Assembly: GCF_000733775.1 (NCBI RefSeq)
Contig: NZ_JPOE01000002.1
Coordinates: 1,178,001-1,242,000 of the forward strand
Direction of reading: 5' to 3'
DNA from: Thiomonas sp. FB-Cd
Lineage (GTDB): Bacteria; Pseudomonadota; Gammaproteobacteria; Burkholderiales; Burkholderiaceae_C
Length of the DNA stretch: 64,000 nt
The notes beneath the pieces were generated by a model, which was not told the origin of the DNA, searched no databases, and saw only the letters and a program-made list of their open reading frames with translations. Made by a program: the position numbers and the translations under genes. Below are positions 53,400 through 63,233 of this stretch, piece by piece (position 1 is the first letter of the stretch; every line of letters starts with the position of its first letter).

Positions 53400-55268
53400 A
53401 TGGCCATGGACAATGACATCCTGCAGGAGTTTCTCGCCGAATCACGCGAGCTGCTTGCGGACGCGCAGGGCCAGTTGCTGCGCCTGGAAGCTGACCCCAC
53501 CGATTCGGCTGTTCTGGGCGCCATCTTCCGCGCCTTCCACACCCTCAAGGGGGGAGCGGGTTTTCTGGAAGCGCAGAACATGGTCGAGTGGTGCCACCAC
53601 CTTGAAGACCTGCTCGACAAGTTGCGCGCTAACAAGTTCACTGCCGACAGCGGCATGATCGACGCCATCCTGCGCTCCACCGACATGATCGAGCGCATGC
53701 TTGACGAAATGGCGCATGGCGAGAACCCTACCCCAGGCCACGCCGAACTCGGCGCCGTGGTGCAGGCCTACGCACGAGGCGAGCAGCCCACCCTGCCCTC
53801 GCCGCTGCAGCTTGACGGCGCGGGCCAGACCTGGGCCGAGTCCCGCACCGACGCCGCCGGGCAGACTGGCCTGTATGTGGAAAAAAAGCCCGTCCACGCA
53901 CCGCCGCTGACCACGGAGTCCGCAGGTGAGGACGACCTCGAAGCCCTGTTCAACCAGACGCTCGATGCGCTTTACGGGAAGGACGGCGCGCCCGGCGGTG
54001 GCGCCTCCCCCCCAGCACCCGTCGGTGCAGTGTCGGCGCCGGCGGCGAACCACGCGCCGACCGTGCCGGCCGCGCAGAGCAGCGAGCCGCAGTCTCGTGA
54101 AGACACCACCATCCGCGTCGATTCGTCGCGCCTGGATCAGGCCATGAACCAGGTCGGTGAACTTGTGCTGCTGCGCAACCGCCTGTCGGCTGCAGTGGCA
54201 CGCTTTGCCCAGAGCGACGACGCCTTGGTGCGCATGGTGCGCGAGACCGATCTGGCTGTCAACGATCTCCAAAACACGGTCATGCGCCTACGTATGCAGC
54301 CCTGCAAGCGGCTATTCCAGAGCCTTCCCCGCGTGGTCCGCGACGCGAGCCGCTCGCTCGGAAAGAAGGTGCGCTTGGAACTCGGCGGTGAGGATGTGGA
54401 GATTGACAAGACCGTCATCGATGCCCTCTCGGGACCCCTCATCCACCTGGTGCGCAACGCGCTGGACCACGGCCTTGAGGCCCCGCAGGATCGTCTGAGC
54501 ACAGCCAAGCCCGAAGAGGGCCTCCTGAAAGTGCTCGCTATCCATCTCGGTGACAAGGTGCAGATCCAGGTCAGCGATGATGGACGCGGGATGAATCCAC
54601 ACAAGATTCTGCAATCGGCTCTCGGCAAGGGCATCATCAGCGAGACCGACGCAGCGCGCTTGTCAGAGCGTGAGATGCTTGACCTCATCTTCCTGCCAGG
54701 TTTCTCCACCAAGGAGCAGGTCAGCGAACTCTCGGGCCGCGGTGTAGGCATGGACGTGGTCCGCTCAGCCGTGCAGTCCTTGCGCGGCCGTGTGGACATT
54801 ACCACGCGCCCCAACCAGGGCACCACGCTCACACTTGAGTTGCCCCTGACGCTGGCCGTGCTGCCCGTCCTGTACTTCAAGCTGCGCCGCGAGACCTATG
54901 CGCTGCCCGTGTCGGTGGTGGATAACCTGATGGAAATCGAACCCCAGCAGGTGCACAGCATCTCCGGGCGTCTCATGGCACAGGTGGCCAACGACCGCAT
55001 CGTCCCCTACATTGATCTTGGCCAGCAACTCCAGGGTTCACCCCTGAACCTGGGCAAGGATCCTTGCGAGGGCATCCTCACCGAGCAGGGCCTGCTGGTC
55101 GTCTCCGAAGCCGTCGGCACCGAGGACTCCGTCGTCAAGCCCCTGGACATCTCGGCCCAATCGTCGTGGTACCAGGGCGCCACGATCTCCGGTGGCGGGG
55201 ACGTCGTGCTCATCCTTGACATTCAGGCCCTCGCACGCGCGATGCGCACCACACCGACTGCGCAGTAA
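53400..55268 (+). CDS. cheA: CheA, chemotaxis histidine kinase
   Basis: The 622-residue CheA has the HPt domain with phosphorylated His at about residue 47 (FRAFHTLKGGAGFL), a long Pro/Ala linker without a clear CheY-binding P2 domain, dimerisation helices (LDQAMNQVGELVLLRNRLSA), the ATP-binding core (HLVRNALDHG, SDDGRGMNP, SGRGVGMDVV) and a C-terminal CheW-like domain. ATG 53400 is used (GAGG 6 bases ahead); ATG 53406 is also possible. It is the only complete chemotaxis kinase in the window. Confidence 0.97.
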   Translation: MAMDNDILQEFLAESRELLADAQGQLLRLEADPTDSAVLGAIFRAFHTLKGGAGFLEAQNMVEWCHHLEDLLDKLRANKFTADSGMIDAILRSTDMIERMLDEMAHGENPTPGHAELGAVVQAYARGEQPTLPSPLQLDGAGQTWAESRTDAAGQTGLYVEKKPVHAPPLTTESAGEDDLEALFNQTLDALYGKDGAPGGGASPPAPVGAVSAPAANHAPTVPAAQSSEPQSREDTTIRVDSSRLDQAMNQVGELVLLRNRLSAAVARFAQSDDALVRMVRETDLAVNDLQNTVMRLRMQPCKRLFQSLPRVVRDASRSLGKKVRLELGGEDVEIDKTVIDALSGPLIHLVRNALDHGLEAPQDRLSTAKPEEGLLKVLAIHLGDKVQIQVSDDGRGMNPHKILQSALGKGIISETDAARLSEREMLDLIFLPGFSTKEQVSELSGRGVGMDVVRSAVQSLRGRVDITTRPNQGTTLTLELPLTLAVLPVLYFKLRRETYALPVSVVDNLMEIEPQQVHSISGRLMAQVANDRIVPYIDLGQQLQGSPLNLGKDPCEGILTEQGLLVVSEAVGTEDSVVKPLDISAQSSWYQGATISGGGDVVLILDIQALARAMRTTPTAQ

Positions 55269-55284
55269 ACCGGGGGCCATTGCC

Positions 55285-55899
55285 ATGACATCCAAAACCA
55301 TTGTCCAGCTGCGAACCAACTTCGTCGGGGTCGCCGACGCAACCTTCACCTTCCAGCGCCAGCTTCAGCGCAGGCTGCGTGAGATCGACCGCAAGGCGCT
55401 CAATGCCCAGGTCCTGGTCAAGCGCCACGGCAAAGGCCTTGCCGGCTATGGCGTGGTCGCGCAGTCTTTCCGCGAGGGTGCACAGCAGCTGCAGGGCGCG
55501 GCCACCGCCCTTCAGGGCGCTATCCAACCCTTGATTCTTGCCTTCATGCAGACCCTGCGCGATACGCATCAACTTGACAAGCTCAACGCGCTTCCCGATT
55601 CCGTGCGCAAGGCGGCGCAAGGACTCCAGGGCACTTTGCCGGAATACGAGAAGAAGTTGGCCTCACACCATGACCAAAGCCGCCGTGCCAGCTCCAAGAT
55701 GCGCCAGGCACTGGCGCGTTTCGAAAGCGTGGTGGCCGAGCTCGAATACGTGGTCGTCAACGGCCGCATCGAGGCCGCCCTCAAGGGCGACGGCCACGCG
55801 TCTCTGGCCCAGGTTTCATCCGATATGGACAACGCTGTCGTGCAGGTTCGCGATCTCCTTCGCGCCTACGCCGAACAAATTGAAAAGGTTCTTCCATGA
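55285..55899 (+). CDS. Helical protein of unknown function in the che operon
   Basis: The 204-residue protein is almost all helix, with heptad-like stretches (QLQRRLREIDRKALNAQVLV, EYEKKLASHHDQSRRASSKM) and no transmembrane segment or named domain that I recognise. It starts 16 bases after cheA (ATG 55285) and overlaps the diiron-protein gene by 4 bases (ATGA). A role as an adaptor between receptors or the sensor and CheA is suggested only by position. Confidence 0.7.
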   Translation: MTSKTIVQLRTNFVGVADATFTFQRQLQRRLREIDRKALNAQVLVKRHGKGLAGYGVVAQSFREGAQQLQGAATALQGAIQPLILAFMQTLRDTHQLDKLNALPDSVRKAAQGLQGTLPEYEKKLASHHDQSRRASSKMRQALARFESVVAELEYVVVNGRIEAALKGDGHASLAQVSSDMDNAVVQVRDLLRAYAEQIEKVLP

Positions 55900-56648
55900 A
55901 AGCCGAAAAGTTCTACTCTGAAGGACAGCACCACTGGTTCATTGTCTACGACCAAGAGGAATCGCGCGTCGTCGACTCCAACGTCTTTGCCTTGCAGGTC
56001 GACAATGACACCCTGCTGTGTGATCCGGGCGGTTTTGAAGTCTTCCCGCAAGTTTTTTCTGCGCTGGTCGACGTGCTGCCGCCGTCCACCATCAAGCAGG
56101 CCTTCGTCAGTCATCAGGACCCAGACGTCGCCTCAAGCCTGCCGCTGTGGAGCGCCTGTAGCCCCCAAATCACCTGGCACGCCTCCAAACTCTGGGTCGG
56201 ATTCATTCGCCACTACGGCGCCCTGGAAGCCAACATCCAAGGCATCCCTGATGAGGGCGCCGAACTGCTCATGGGGTCGGCTCGACTGCAGATCATTCCC
56301 GCCCACTATCTGCACTCCTCAGCCAACTTCCAACTCTACGATCCACAGGCAAAGGTTCTGTTCTCCGGAGACGTAGGCGCAGCCCTCCTGCCGGCCGGGC
56401 ATTCCGCCTTCGTCGAACGACGCAACCTCGAAAGTGCATCCGCATTCGACGCCCACATCAAGCACGCCGAGTACTTCCACAAGCGCTGGATGCCCAGTAA
56501 CGCTGCCAAGCGCGACTGGTGCGAGCGCGTGGCCAAACTCGACATCGACTTCCTTTGCCCCCAACACGGGGCGATCTATACCGGCGAGAACGTCAAACGT
56601 TTCATCGACTGGTTTGACGCGCTCGAGGTGGGCCGCGCCATCGCCTGA
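55896..56648 (+). CDS. ODP-type diiron metallo-beta-lactamase-fold protein, candidate oxygen/iron sensor for chemotaxis
   Basis: The 250-residue protein is the lactamase-like half of flavodiiron proteins without the flavodoxin. Candidate iron ligands are H73, D75 and D77 (SHQDPDV, in place of HxExDH), H140 (HYLHSS), D159 (LFSGDV) and H224 (CPQHGAIY). The His after the second Asp is replaced by Val78. Relatives called ODP occur in chemotaxis operons (Treponema) and bind oxygen at a diiron site as sensors. Its place between the cheA-linked helical gene and soluble receptors supports a sensory role rather than oxygen reduction. Confidence 0.8.
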   Translation: MKAEKFYSEGQHHWFIVYDQEESRVVDSNVFALQVDNDTLLCDPGGFEVFPQVFSALVDVLPPSTIKQAFVSHQDPDVASSLPLWSACSPQITWHASKLWVGFIRHYGALEANIQGIPDEGAELLMGSARLQIIPAHYLHSSANFQLYDPQAKVLFSGDVGAALLPAGHSAFVERRNLESASAFDAHIKHAEYFHKRWMPSNAAKRDWCERVAKLDIDFLCPQHGAIYTGENVKRFIDWFDALEVGRAIA

Positions 56649-56693
56649 ACCCCTCGCTGCGCCATTGACCCAGCCCGTCACAGACTATCCGCC

Positions 56694-58559
56694 ATGCCCA
56701 CATCCACTCTGCATCCCGACGCCCTGCATGCCCTGCAACAGGTTCTCACGCCGATGGATTCCTGTGAAGCGCTGATTGACGCAAGCAATGCCGAAGTCCA
56801 CCGCGTGATCTGGCTCAACCCCGCGGCGCAGCGTGTCCTCGCGGATCTCAACCTGCCGGCCGATCCGATCCTTTCACTCCTCATTGAGGCGCTGCAACTC
56901 GACCGGGACGTGGCTCTCTCAGCCCTGCGCGATGTAGCTCGAGGCGCCTCCACTGTAGTCACTTTCGAACCGGCTGAGACACGAACCACCGGCCCGATTC
57001 GTTTGACTGGGGTGCGCGACGCGCTTGATACCGTAGCGGCGTTCCACATGTCATGGCGCGGCATCGACAAGCGCAAAGCTTCCGACGACTTGATTGACGC
57101 GCTCAGCAGCCACCCCCTCGATGCGCGCGCCGAACGCATCGATCGGCTGCCGGCGCCCTATCGTGACATCCTCAGTTTTCTGCGTGACAAGGCCCAAGCC
57201 TGGGAGCGTGGCTCCACGAAGGTTGGGCTTGCTGCGGCGCGGGGTTATTTTTCGCCCCGGGGCTCGGCACAGACCATCAAGGCACGGCAAGTCGAGCAAG
57301 ATGCGCTCATCGCCAAGGTTGGGGCCAGCGTCGAGCAGGTCGTGCAGACGACTCATGCGATGGAAGAACAGATTCAGCAGGCCGCTGCGCGAGCTAAGGC
57401 GATTGTTGATGTGACCGAAGCCCGGCAGCAGGATGTGAGCGGCGCGCGTGATCAATTTGAGAATTTGATTGCGGAGGCCGACCGCAACCGCGAGCACCTG
57501 GAGCGCATTCAGACGCACGCACAGGACGTCACCCGTGTGCTCCACGTCATCAAAGACATCGCTGCCCAGACCAACCTCCTCGCGCTCAATGCCGCCATTG
57601 AGGCGGCCCGAGCGGGTGAGGCAGGCCGGGGGTTCGCTGTCGTCGCAGACGAAGTGCGCCGCCTCGCCAGCAAAGTCGCCGAAACCGTGATCGCGGCCGG
57701 TGGATCCATCGAGACCATCCGGGAATCTGTGGCAGTCGCGCATCGCGCTTCTGAAGGTCTGGGGGCCACCGTGGGCAAGAGTGCCGAGCAGATGGGCGAC
57801 GTGCTGCATGGCTTTGCCGAGATCAAGCGGGGCATCGCCGACAACCAAACGGTATTCGCCGAAGTCGCACGTCTGAGCAATACCTCACAGGACATCATCG
57901 CCACGCTCAACGCCAGCTTTGGCCAGATGGCCTCGGGCATCCGCCAGGCGACTGAAGAGGGTATCCGCGGTGCTGAAGAAGTATCTGCCAATCTTCTCGA
58001 AACACTTAACGAAAACAAGACACTCCTCGAAATGAATCTGGATTTCGACACCGGTTCTGAGCTCAGCATGGCCTCGCGTGCTGCGATGCAAGGCGCACAG
58101 CGGATCGAGGTCCTGTTGAATCAGGCCGTGCTCGAGCGCAGGATCGCCGAGGGTGACCTTTTCGATGAGAACTACCTGCCGATCGCGAATACCGAACCTA
58201 CGAAGTATCGTACCCGTTTCACCGACCTGTTCAAGCAGCGCGTGCAGACGGTGCTCGACGAAATCCTGGGACAGAGCACGAGTTTCCGATTCGCATTTGC
58301 CGTCGACCGCAACGGCTATACCGCCACCCACAACAGCATCTACGACAGGCCCCTGACCGGCGACCCCCAGAAGGACTTGGTTGGAAACCGTGCGATGCGC
58401 ATCTTCAACGACGTGTTCGGGTTGGAGGCCGCACACAATACCAAGGCCGTGCACTTGATGATTTATGCCCGCGACACGGGTGAAGTGCTGCGCGAGTTGG
58501 ATGTTCCCATCCAGGTGGCGGGCCGCCATTGGGGCAATCTGCGCCTGGGTTTCCAGTAA
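56694..58559 (+). CDS. Soluble chemoreceptor (MCP) with N-terminal PAS-like and C-terminal Cache-like domains
   Basis: The 621-residue receptor has no transmembrane segment. The N-terminal part (about 10-125; [20 protein letters not shown]) looks PAS-like. The signalling hairpin has the tip [20 protein letters not shown] at about 290-310. After the helices a C-terminal sensor-like module follows (about 490-621; [43 protein letters not shown]), shared with the receptor at 61729. It should signal from the cytosol to CheA. Confidence 0.92.
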   Translation: MPTSTLHPDALHALQQVLTPMDSCEALIDASNAEVHRVIWLNPAAQRVLADLNLPADPILSLLIEALQLDRDVALSALRDVARGASTVVTFEPAETRTTGPIRLTGVRDALDTVAAFHMSWRGIDKRKASDDLIDALSSHPLDARAERIDRLPAPYRDILSFLRDKAQAWERGSTKVGLAAARGYFSPRGSAQTIKARQVEQDALIAKVGASVEQVVQTTHAMEEQIQQAAARAKAIVDVTEARQQDVSGARDQFENLIAEADRNREHLERIQTHAQDVTRVLHVIKDIAAQTNLLALNAAIEAARAGEAGRGFAVVADEVRRLASKVAETVIAAGGSIETIRESVAVAHRASEGLGATVGKSAEQMGDVLHGFAEIKRGIADNQTVFAEVARLSNTSQDIIATLNASFGQMASGIRQATEEGIRGAEEVSANLLETLNENKTLLEMNLDFDTGSELSMASRAAMQGAQRIEVLLNQAVLERRIAEGDLFDENYLPIANTEPTKYRTRFTDLFKQRVQTVLDEILGQSTSFRFAFAVDRNGYTATHNSIYDRPLTGDPQKDLVGNRAMRIFNDVFGLEAAHNTKAVHLMIYARDTGEVLRELDVPIQVAGRHWGNLRLGFQ

Positions 58560-58602
58560 CGCATGGCGCTCCAGCAGAATCCAACGACGAAAGCGAAACA
58601 GC

Positions 58603-59194
58603 ATGAATCACACCTTGCTGCATCGCGGCAGAAAGCGCCCGGATCTGCGTTGCATGCCCGCGTCGCTGATCGAGGCCGCGCGCAACGGCCCTGGGCTTGC
58701 AACCGCCCAGAGCGCCACCGCGATGAACGCCCTCACGAAAGTCACTCACGCAATGCGTAAGACCACACAGGGCCGCTGTTCCGGCATCCAGCGCCTCCGG
58801 CAACGTGCGGACCACCTCAAGGCTCAGATGCGGCGCATGTGCGACGCGCCCGGCCCGATCCCCTGTCCGGCGCACATGCCGGCGACCACGGCCGACGTCC
58901 CTTGGGTGCAAACCACCTCCAGCGGGTTGTACGACCCGACCTGCTGGCGTCAGACAGGCCGCGATGGACGCCGCATGCATCGACCCCTCGACGCCGAACA
59001 CCACCAAGCCACTTTCGGTGGGCGCGCTGCCGGCTCGTGTCAAGCCCGCGTCGGCAGGCTGGCCGTGTGCGCGACACGGCCAGCCCCGCCGTCGCATGTG
59101 CACTCGGCATCGGCATGTCGCCGCTGCACTGCGTGGCCAAACACGGGACATGATCGACAAGCACGGCCCATTCCGTGACTTGATGCAGACCTGA
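58603..59194 (+). CDS. Doubtful orphan gene between receptors, possible frame switch
   Basis: This 590-base stretch lies between two receptor genes. From ATG 58603 one frame codes plausibly (GC-ending codons) for about 115 residues ([20 protein letters not shown] onward). From about 58960 the better codon pattern moves to the next frame, which ends at 59194 with [15 protein letters not shown]. Read straight through, the first frame ends at 59178 (191 residues, rich in Arg, Cys, His). I recognise no domain. It may be a small gene with an indel, or a decayed receptor or adaptor gene. Confidence 0.3.
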
Positions 59195-59226
59195 ACCGCT
59201 CTCGATTAAACCCACGGAAATCGATC

Positions 59227-60666
59227 ATGGAAACCACACTGGAACTCCCGGCACAAGCCACCGTGCTTGCCCCAGCGGAAATCCCCTCCCACCAGGGAGC
59301 GCCGAGGCTGCCAGGGGACAGCATTCAGCCCGACGGCCTTCTCGCCCGCCTCAGAGCTGACCGCGAAGCCGTGCTCAGCGCGGTACTCGATCTGTTCACA
59401 GGCTGCGGAAGCCGCACCCTGCTCGAGCTCGACCTCATTGACGGCGCACACTGGGTGGAGCAGTTCGCCGCAGTGCGCTCCGCCCTTCTCGCCGGAGCCG
59501 ACGCCGTGCGCCACACGACGCGCAGCCTGACCTCCGCCCAAGCCACGGTCGCGGGCTACCAGGCGGGTCTCGTCGAACTCTCCACCCAAGTCGTGGACAC
59601 TGCGCACGCAATGCAGATCACAACTGACCGCGTGCAGGTAGCTGCGGCTGACATGCAAACGCTGCAGGACAAAACTGAAGCAACTTCGCAGAACGTCATT
59701 CGCGGTCGCGCGGCGCTCGACCAAGTGCAGGATGAAGTACGCGAAGTCAAGCACTTCGTCGCTTCCACCCAAAGCAAAGTCACGAGCTTTGTGGACTCGG
59801 TGCGAGCCGTGGAAACGATGACGGCCACGATCCAGGACGTGGCCAATCAGACCAATCTGCTCGCCCTCAATGCGGCCATCGAAGCAGCCCGGGCTGGTGA
59901 GGCAGGACGTGGATTTGCGGTGGTGGCCGATGAGGTACGCAACCTCGCGCGCAAGACCGCTTCCATCACCCACAAAATTGACGACCTGACCCTGTCCATA
60001 CGCGATAACTCCGGGGTGCTCGGGCGCGATATGGAGGCCGCAGTCGAGCGCATTGAGCGCGTGGGTAACCACATCGGCACCGTACAGGACGCGACCAACG
60101 AAGTGCAAAACACGATTGGCGGCTTGCTCCAGGTCGCGTCCACACAGCGCGAACACATGCAAGCCCTCGTTCACGAAGCGCAATCCCAGCACGCCGGCGG
60201 CGAGCTGGTCTGCAGCAAGGTGCAGGCTTTGACTGCCCAGGTGGGCGCCATGGTCGAGAGCGTTGGGCGCGCCCGTACCCACCTCACGCAAGGCGCCAGC
60301 CACATCGGCACCCTCGCGAGCCCGGGTGTTGCGCTGCGCATCGCGCTGGCCATGCACTACGCGTGGATCGGCGACCTGCTAGCCGCAGCGAAGACGGGCA
60401 AGAGCGTGGATATGGACCTGCCCGACGAACGCGGCTGCCAATTTGGAAAGTGGTACTACGGACCTGCGCAGGGATATTTCGGATCGGACGCAGGTTTTGC
60501 AGCCACTGGAAGTGTGCATAAGTCGGTCCATATCGCGGGCCAGGCGCTGCTGGACGCGCTGCGTTCAGGTGACCAGTCGCGCATCCATGCGGTCGCCCGT
60601 GAACTCGCGGGCTTGACCGACACGATCTCCGAACGCGTCGAGGCGTTGATGGCGCTCGTGCGCTGA
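59227..60666 (+). CDS. Soluble chemoreceptor (MCP) with C-terminal CZB zinc-binding domain
   Basis: The 479-residue receptor has no membrane segment. The signalling tip [20 protein letters not shown] lies at about 205-225. The C-terminal CZB domain (about 375-475) has the expected ligands: His in MHYAWIG, Cys in [11 protein letters not shown] and His in SVHKSVH. CZB domains bind zinc and respond to zinc level or oxidants such as hypochlorous acid. It lies just before cheV. Confidence 0.93.
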   Translation: METTLELPAQATVLAPAEIPSHQGAPRLPGDSIQPDGLLARLRADREAVLSAVLDLFTGCGSRTLLELDLIDGAHWVEQFAAVRSALLAGADAVRHTTRSLTSAQATVAGYQAGLVELSTQVVDTAHAMQITTDRVQVAAADMQTLQDKTEATSQNVIRGRAALDQVQDEVREVKHFVASTQSKVTSFVDSVRAVETMTATIQDVANQTNLLALNAAIEAARAGEAGRGFAVVADEVRNLARKTASITHKIDDLTLSIRDNSGVLGRDMEAAVERIERVGNHIGTVQDATNEVQNTIGGLLQVASTQREHMQALVHEAQSQHAGGELVCSKVQALTAQVGAMVESVGRARTHLTQGASHIGTLASPGVALRIALAMHYAWIGDLLAAAKTGKSVDMDLPDERGCQFGKWYYGPAQGYFGSDAGFAATGSVHKSVHIAGQALLDALRSGDQSRIHAVARELAGLTDTISERVEALMALVR

Positions 60667-60709
60667 GCCATCGCCTTCCATCCAACAAATTTTTAAACAC
60701 GGAGCCACC

Positions 60710-61678
60710 ATGTCCACCGTACTTCAGGATGTTGACGAGCGTTCACGCCTCGCGGGAACCAACAAATTTGAACTGTTGCTGTTCCGTCTCGGCGAAGACC
60801 CCGGCGGGCGGCGCGAGATCTTCGGCATCAACGTCTTCAAGGTGCGCGAGGCGCTGGTCATGCCCAGCATCACCGCGATGCCCGGCGCCCCCGACCATGT
60901 GCTGGGTGTGGCCAACATTCGCGGCCAAATCTTGCCGGTGATCGACCTCCCTGCCCTCGTCGGATGCAAGCCCAAAGCCTTGAATATTCTCATCGTCACC
61001 GAGTACGAGCGCTCTGTCCAGGGGTTCGCTGTGGAAGAAGTCGAGGAAATCACGCGACTGGAATGGAGCCGTGTGCTCTCGGCAGAGGCCAACGCCGTGG
61101 GCGGCATGGTGACCAGCATCGCGCGCCTCGATGCCGACAGTGACAAAACCCGCCTTGCCTTGGTATTGGACGTGGAAAAAGTGCTTCGCGACGTCCTCCC
61201 CTCGCGCGTGCAGGAAGTCAATGCGGCGCACGTTGGCCAGAAGCTGGAGCTTCCGCAGGGGGCAATGATCCTGGCCGCCGACGACTCGTTTGTGGCCCGC
61301 AGCCAGATCGAGAAGGTGCTCCAGGCTCTCCACGCCCCTTATGTGATGGCCAAGACCGGCAAGGAGGCGTGGGACAAGCTTCAGGCGCTGGCTCACGACG
61401 CCAAGGCCGAGGGCAAGACCGTGGGCCAGAAAGTGGCAGCCGTGCTCACGGACCTCGAAATGCCCGAGATGGATGGCTTTACCCTCACGCGCAAAATCAA
61501 GGAGGACGAACGCTTCAAGCGCATTCCCGTCGTCATCCACTCCTCGCTCACCGGGGCCGCCAACGAGGATCACGCCCGCAACGTCGGAGCCGAAGGCTAT
61601 GTCGCCAAATTTGTCGCCGAAGAACTCGGCGCGGCGCTGCGCAAAGCCATCGCAAGCGCAGCCCAGCTTGGATCCTGA
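60710..61678 (+). CDS. cheV: CheV, CheW-receiver adaptor
   Basis: The 322-residue protein is a CheW domain (about 15-165; [32 protein letters not shown]) joined to a receiver domain (about 185-315; [34 protein letters not shown]) with Asp and Lys in place. CheV couples receptors to CheA and can adapt by phosphorylation. No separate CheW is present in this operon, so CheV may be the main coupling protein here. A GGAG lies 5 bases before the ATG. Confidence 0.96.
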   Translation: MSTVLQDVDERSRLAGTNKFELLLFRLGEDPGGRREIFGINVFKVREALVMPSITAMPGAPDHVLGVANIRGQILPVIDLPALVGCKPKALNILIVTEYERSVQGFAVEEVEEITRLEWSRVLSAEANAVGGMVTSIARLDADSDKTRLALVLDVEKVLRDVLPSRVQEVNAAHVGQKLELPQGAMILAADDSFVARSQIEKVLQALHAPYVMAKTGKEAWDKLQALAHDAKAEGKTVGQKVAAVLTDLEMPEMDGFTLTRKIKEDERFKRIPVVIHSSLTGAANEDHARNVGAEGYVAKFVAEELGAALRKAIASAAQLGS

Positions 61679-61728
61679 GTCCACACCAGAGCGCGCAGCC
61701 CGCATCTGCCAATCGAACCCCACGCATC

Positions 61729-63222
61729 ATGAACTCGAACACACCCAAGGACCTCGCCGCCTGGCTGCAGACCCGCCCGCTTGACCTCCGCGTGGCGCAA
61801 ACTGCCAATTTGCCTGAAACTGAACGTGCGCTGTTGGATCTGCAACGCGGCTTCGTCGACAAGGTTACCGACGGGGCTACTGAAGTGGCCTACGCTATTG
61901 CCCGCATCCGCTTCGATTCGAAGGCCGCACTCGCTGAAAGCGAGGCCCACGCCCAGCTGCAGACTCAGCGGATTGCGGCGGTCGGCCAGGAACTGGGTAC
62001 AGCCGTGCAGGGCATCGAAGCGCTATTGACCCAGGTGCAGAAGGTCGATACCGAATCCAATCGCATCGACCGGTTGGCCACGGAAGGCTCGAGCCAGAGC
62101 GCCAGCATGCGAGAGATGTTCGGCGAATTGGTGGAGCAGAACGCGCGCAATCGCGCCGAAATCCAGGCACTACAGCAGCAGTTTGGCGGTGTGGTGCAGC
62201 AAATGAGCATGATCCGCGACATTGCCCAGAAAACCAACCTGCTGGCACTCAATGCGAATATCGAGGCGGCACGCGTCGGCGAAGCTGGACGCGGCTTTGC
62301 CGTCGTGGCCGAGGAAATCCGCAAGCTCGCGCAGAGTACTGAAAAATCTGTAAGCAGCATCACTGAGGCTGTGGGATTAATCGACAAGTCACTGAAGACC
62401 GTGGGGCAGGCCACCGAGCAGTTTTCCACGCTGATGCAAACCAGCCAGACCCGGGTGCTCAATATCGCCACCCATTTCGGCGACATCGCGGGCGGCGTGA
62501 ACACGGTGGCCAAGGAGGCCGCCGCTACATCGGCCGGGATCACACGGCAAGCTCAGCATTTGCGCGGCTTGGATGCCGACTTCAACACGATGGCCGCACA
62601 GGTGCAAACCCATGCCGCTGAAACCGTGCAGACCTCCACACGTATCGCAGAGTCGCTTGAGCAGGCCCTGAACAAGAGCCAGCGTTTATTCGAGTCGGCG
62701 ACATTATTCCGCACCGACTCAGGTGCAAGCCGCGTGCTCAGCACGCTGGAACAAGTCACGACCGACATCGAAGTCCGCCTTGGACAGGCACTGGAGCGCG
62801 GCGAGATCACCGAGTCCGAGCTATTCGACGAAAACTACGAAGCCGTGGCGAACACCGACCCGCGCAAGTTCACTACCCGCTTTACCGCCTGGGTCAAACG
62901 CGAGATCCAGCCTGTGGAAGATCGCTATCTCGGCTTATCCGACCAATACAAGTATGTGCTTTTGGTCGATCGCAACGGCTACGCTGCGGCACACAATTCG
63001 GTGTACGACCAACCGCTCACGGGTGACCCGAAACGGGATCTGGTTGGCAATCGCTCCATGCGTCTTTTCAATGATCCGGTCGGCTTGGCTTCGGCGCGAA
63101 ACCGGCAGGACTTCTTGCTGCAAGTCTATGCGCGCGACACCGGCGAGATCATGCGCGAGTTGTCGCGTCCGGTGATGCTCAACGGCAAACACTGGGGCGC
63201 CGTGCGCTTCGCCTTCGTCTGA
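61729..63222 (+). CDS. Soluble chemoreceptor (MCP) with C-terminal Cache-like module
   Basis: The 497-residue receptor lacks transmembrane segments. The signalling hairpin tip ([20 protein letters not shown]) is at about 165-185. The C-terminal sensor-like module (about 360-497; [51 protein letters not shown]) closely resembles that of the receptor at 56694. It has only a short N-terminus, so the C-terminal module must be the main input. ATG 61729 is used; the open frame upstream lies inside cheV. Confidence 0.92.
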   Translation: MNSNTPKDLAAWLQTRPLDLRVAQTANLPETERALLDLQRGFVDKVTDGATEVAYAIARIRFDSKAALAESEAHAQLQTQRIAAVGQELGTAVQGIEALLTQVQKVDTESNRIDRLATEGSSQSASMREMFGELVEQNARNRAEIQALQQQFGGVVQQMSMIRDIAQKTNLLALNANIEAARVGEAGRGFAVVAEEIRKLAQSTEKSVSSITEAVGLIDKSLKTVGQATEQFSTLMQTSQTRVLNIATHFGDIAGGVNTVAKEAAATSAGITRQAQHLRGLDADFNTMAAQVQTHAAETVQTSTRIAESLEQALNKSQRLFESATLFRTDSGASRVLSTLEQVTTDIEVRLGQALERGEITESELFDENYEAVANTDPRKFTTRFTAWVKREIQPVEDRYLGLSDQYKYVLLVDRNGYAAAHNSVYDQPLTGDPKRDLVGNRSMRLFNDPVGLASARNRQDFLLQVYARDTGEIMRELSRPVMLNGKHWGAVRFAFV

Positions 63223-63233
63223 GACCCTCCGCC

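Noticed and set aside
58405..59160. Minus-strand open frame of 251 codons between two receptors
   Set aside because: It runs against the operon direction, overlaps the receptor end and has no recognisable domain; composition is that of a shadow frame.
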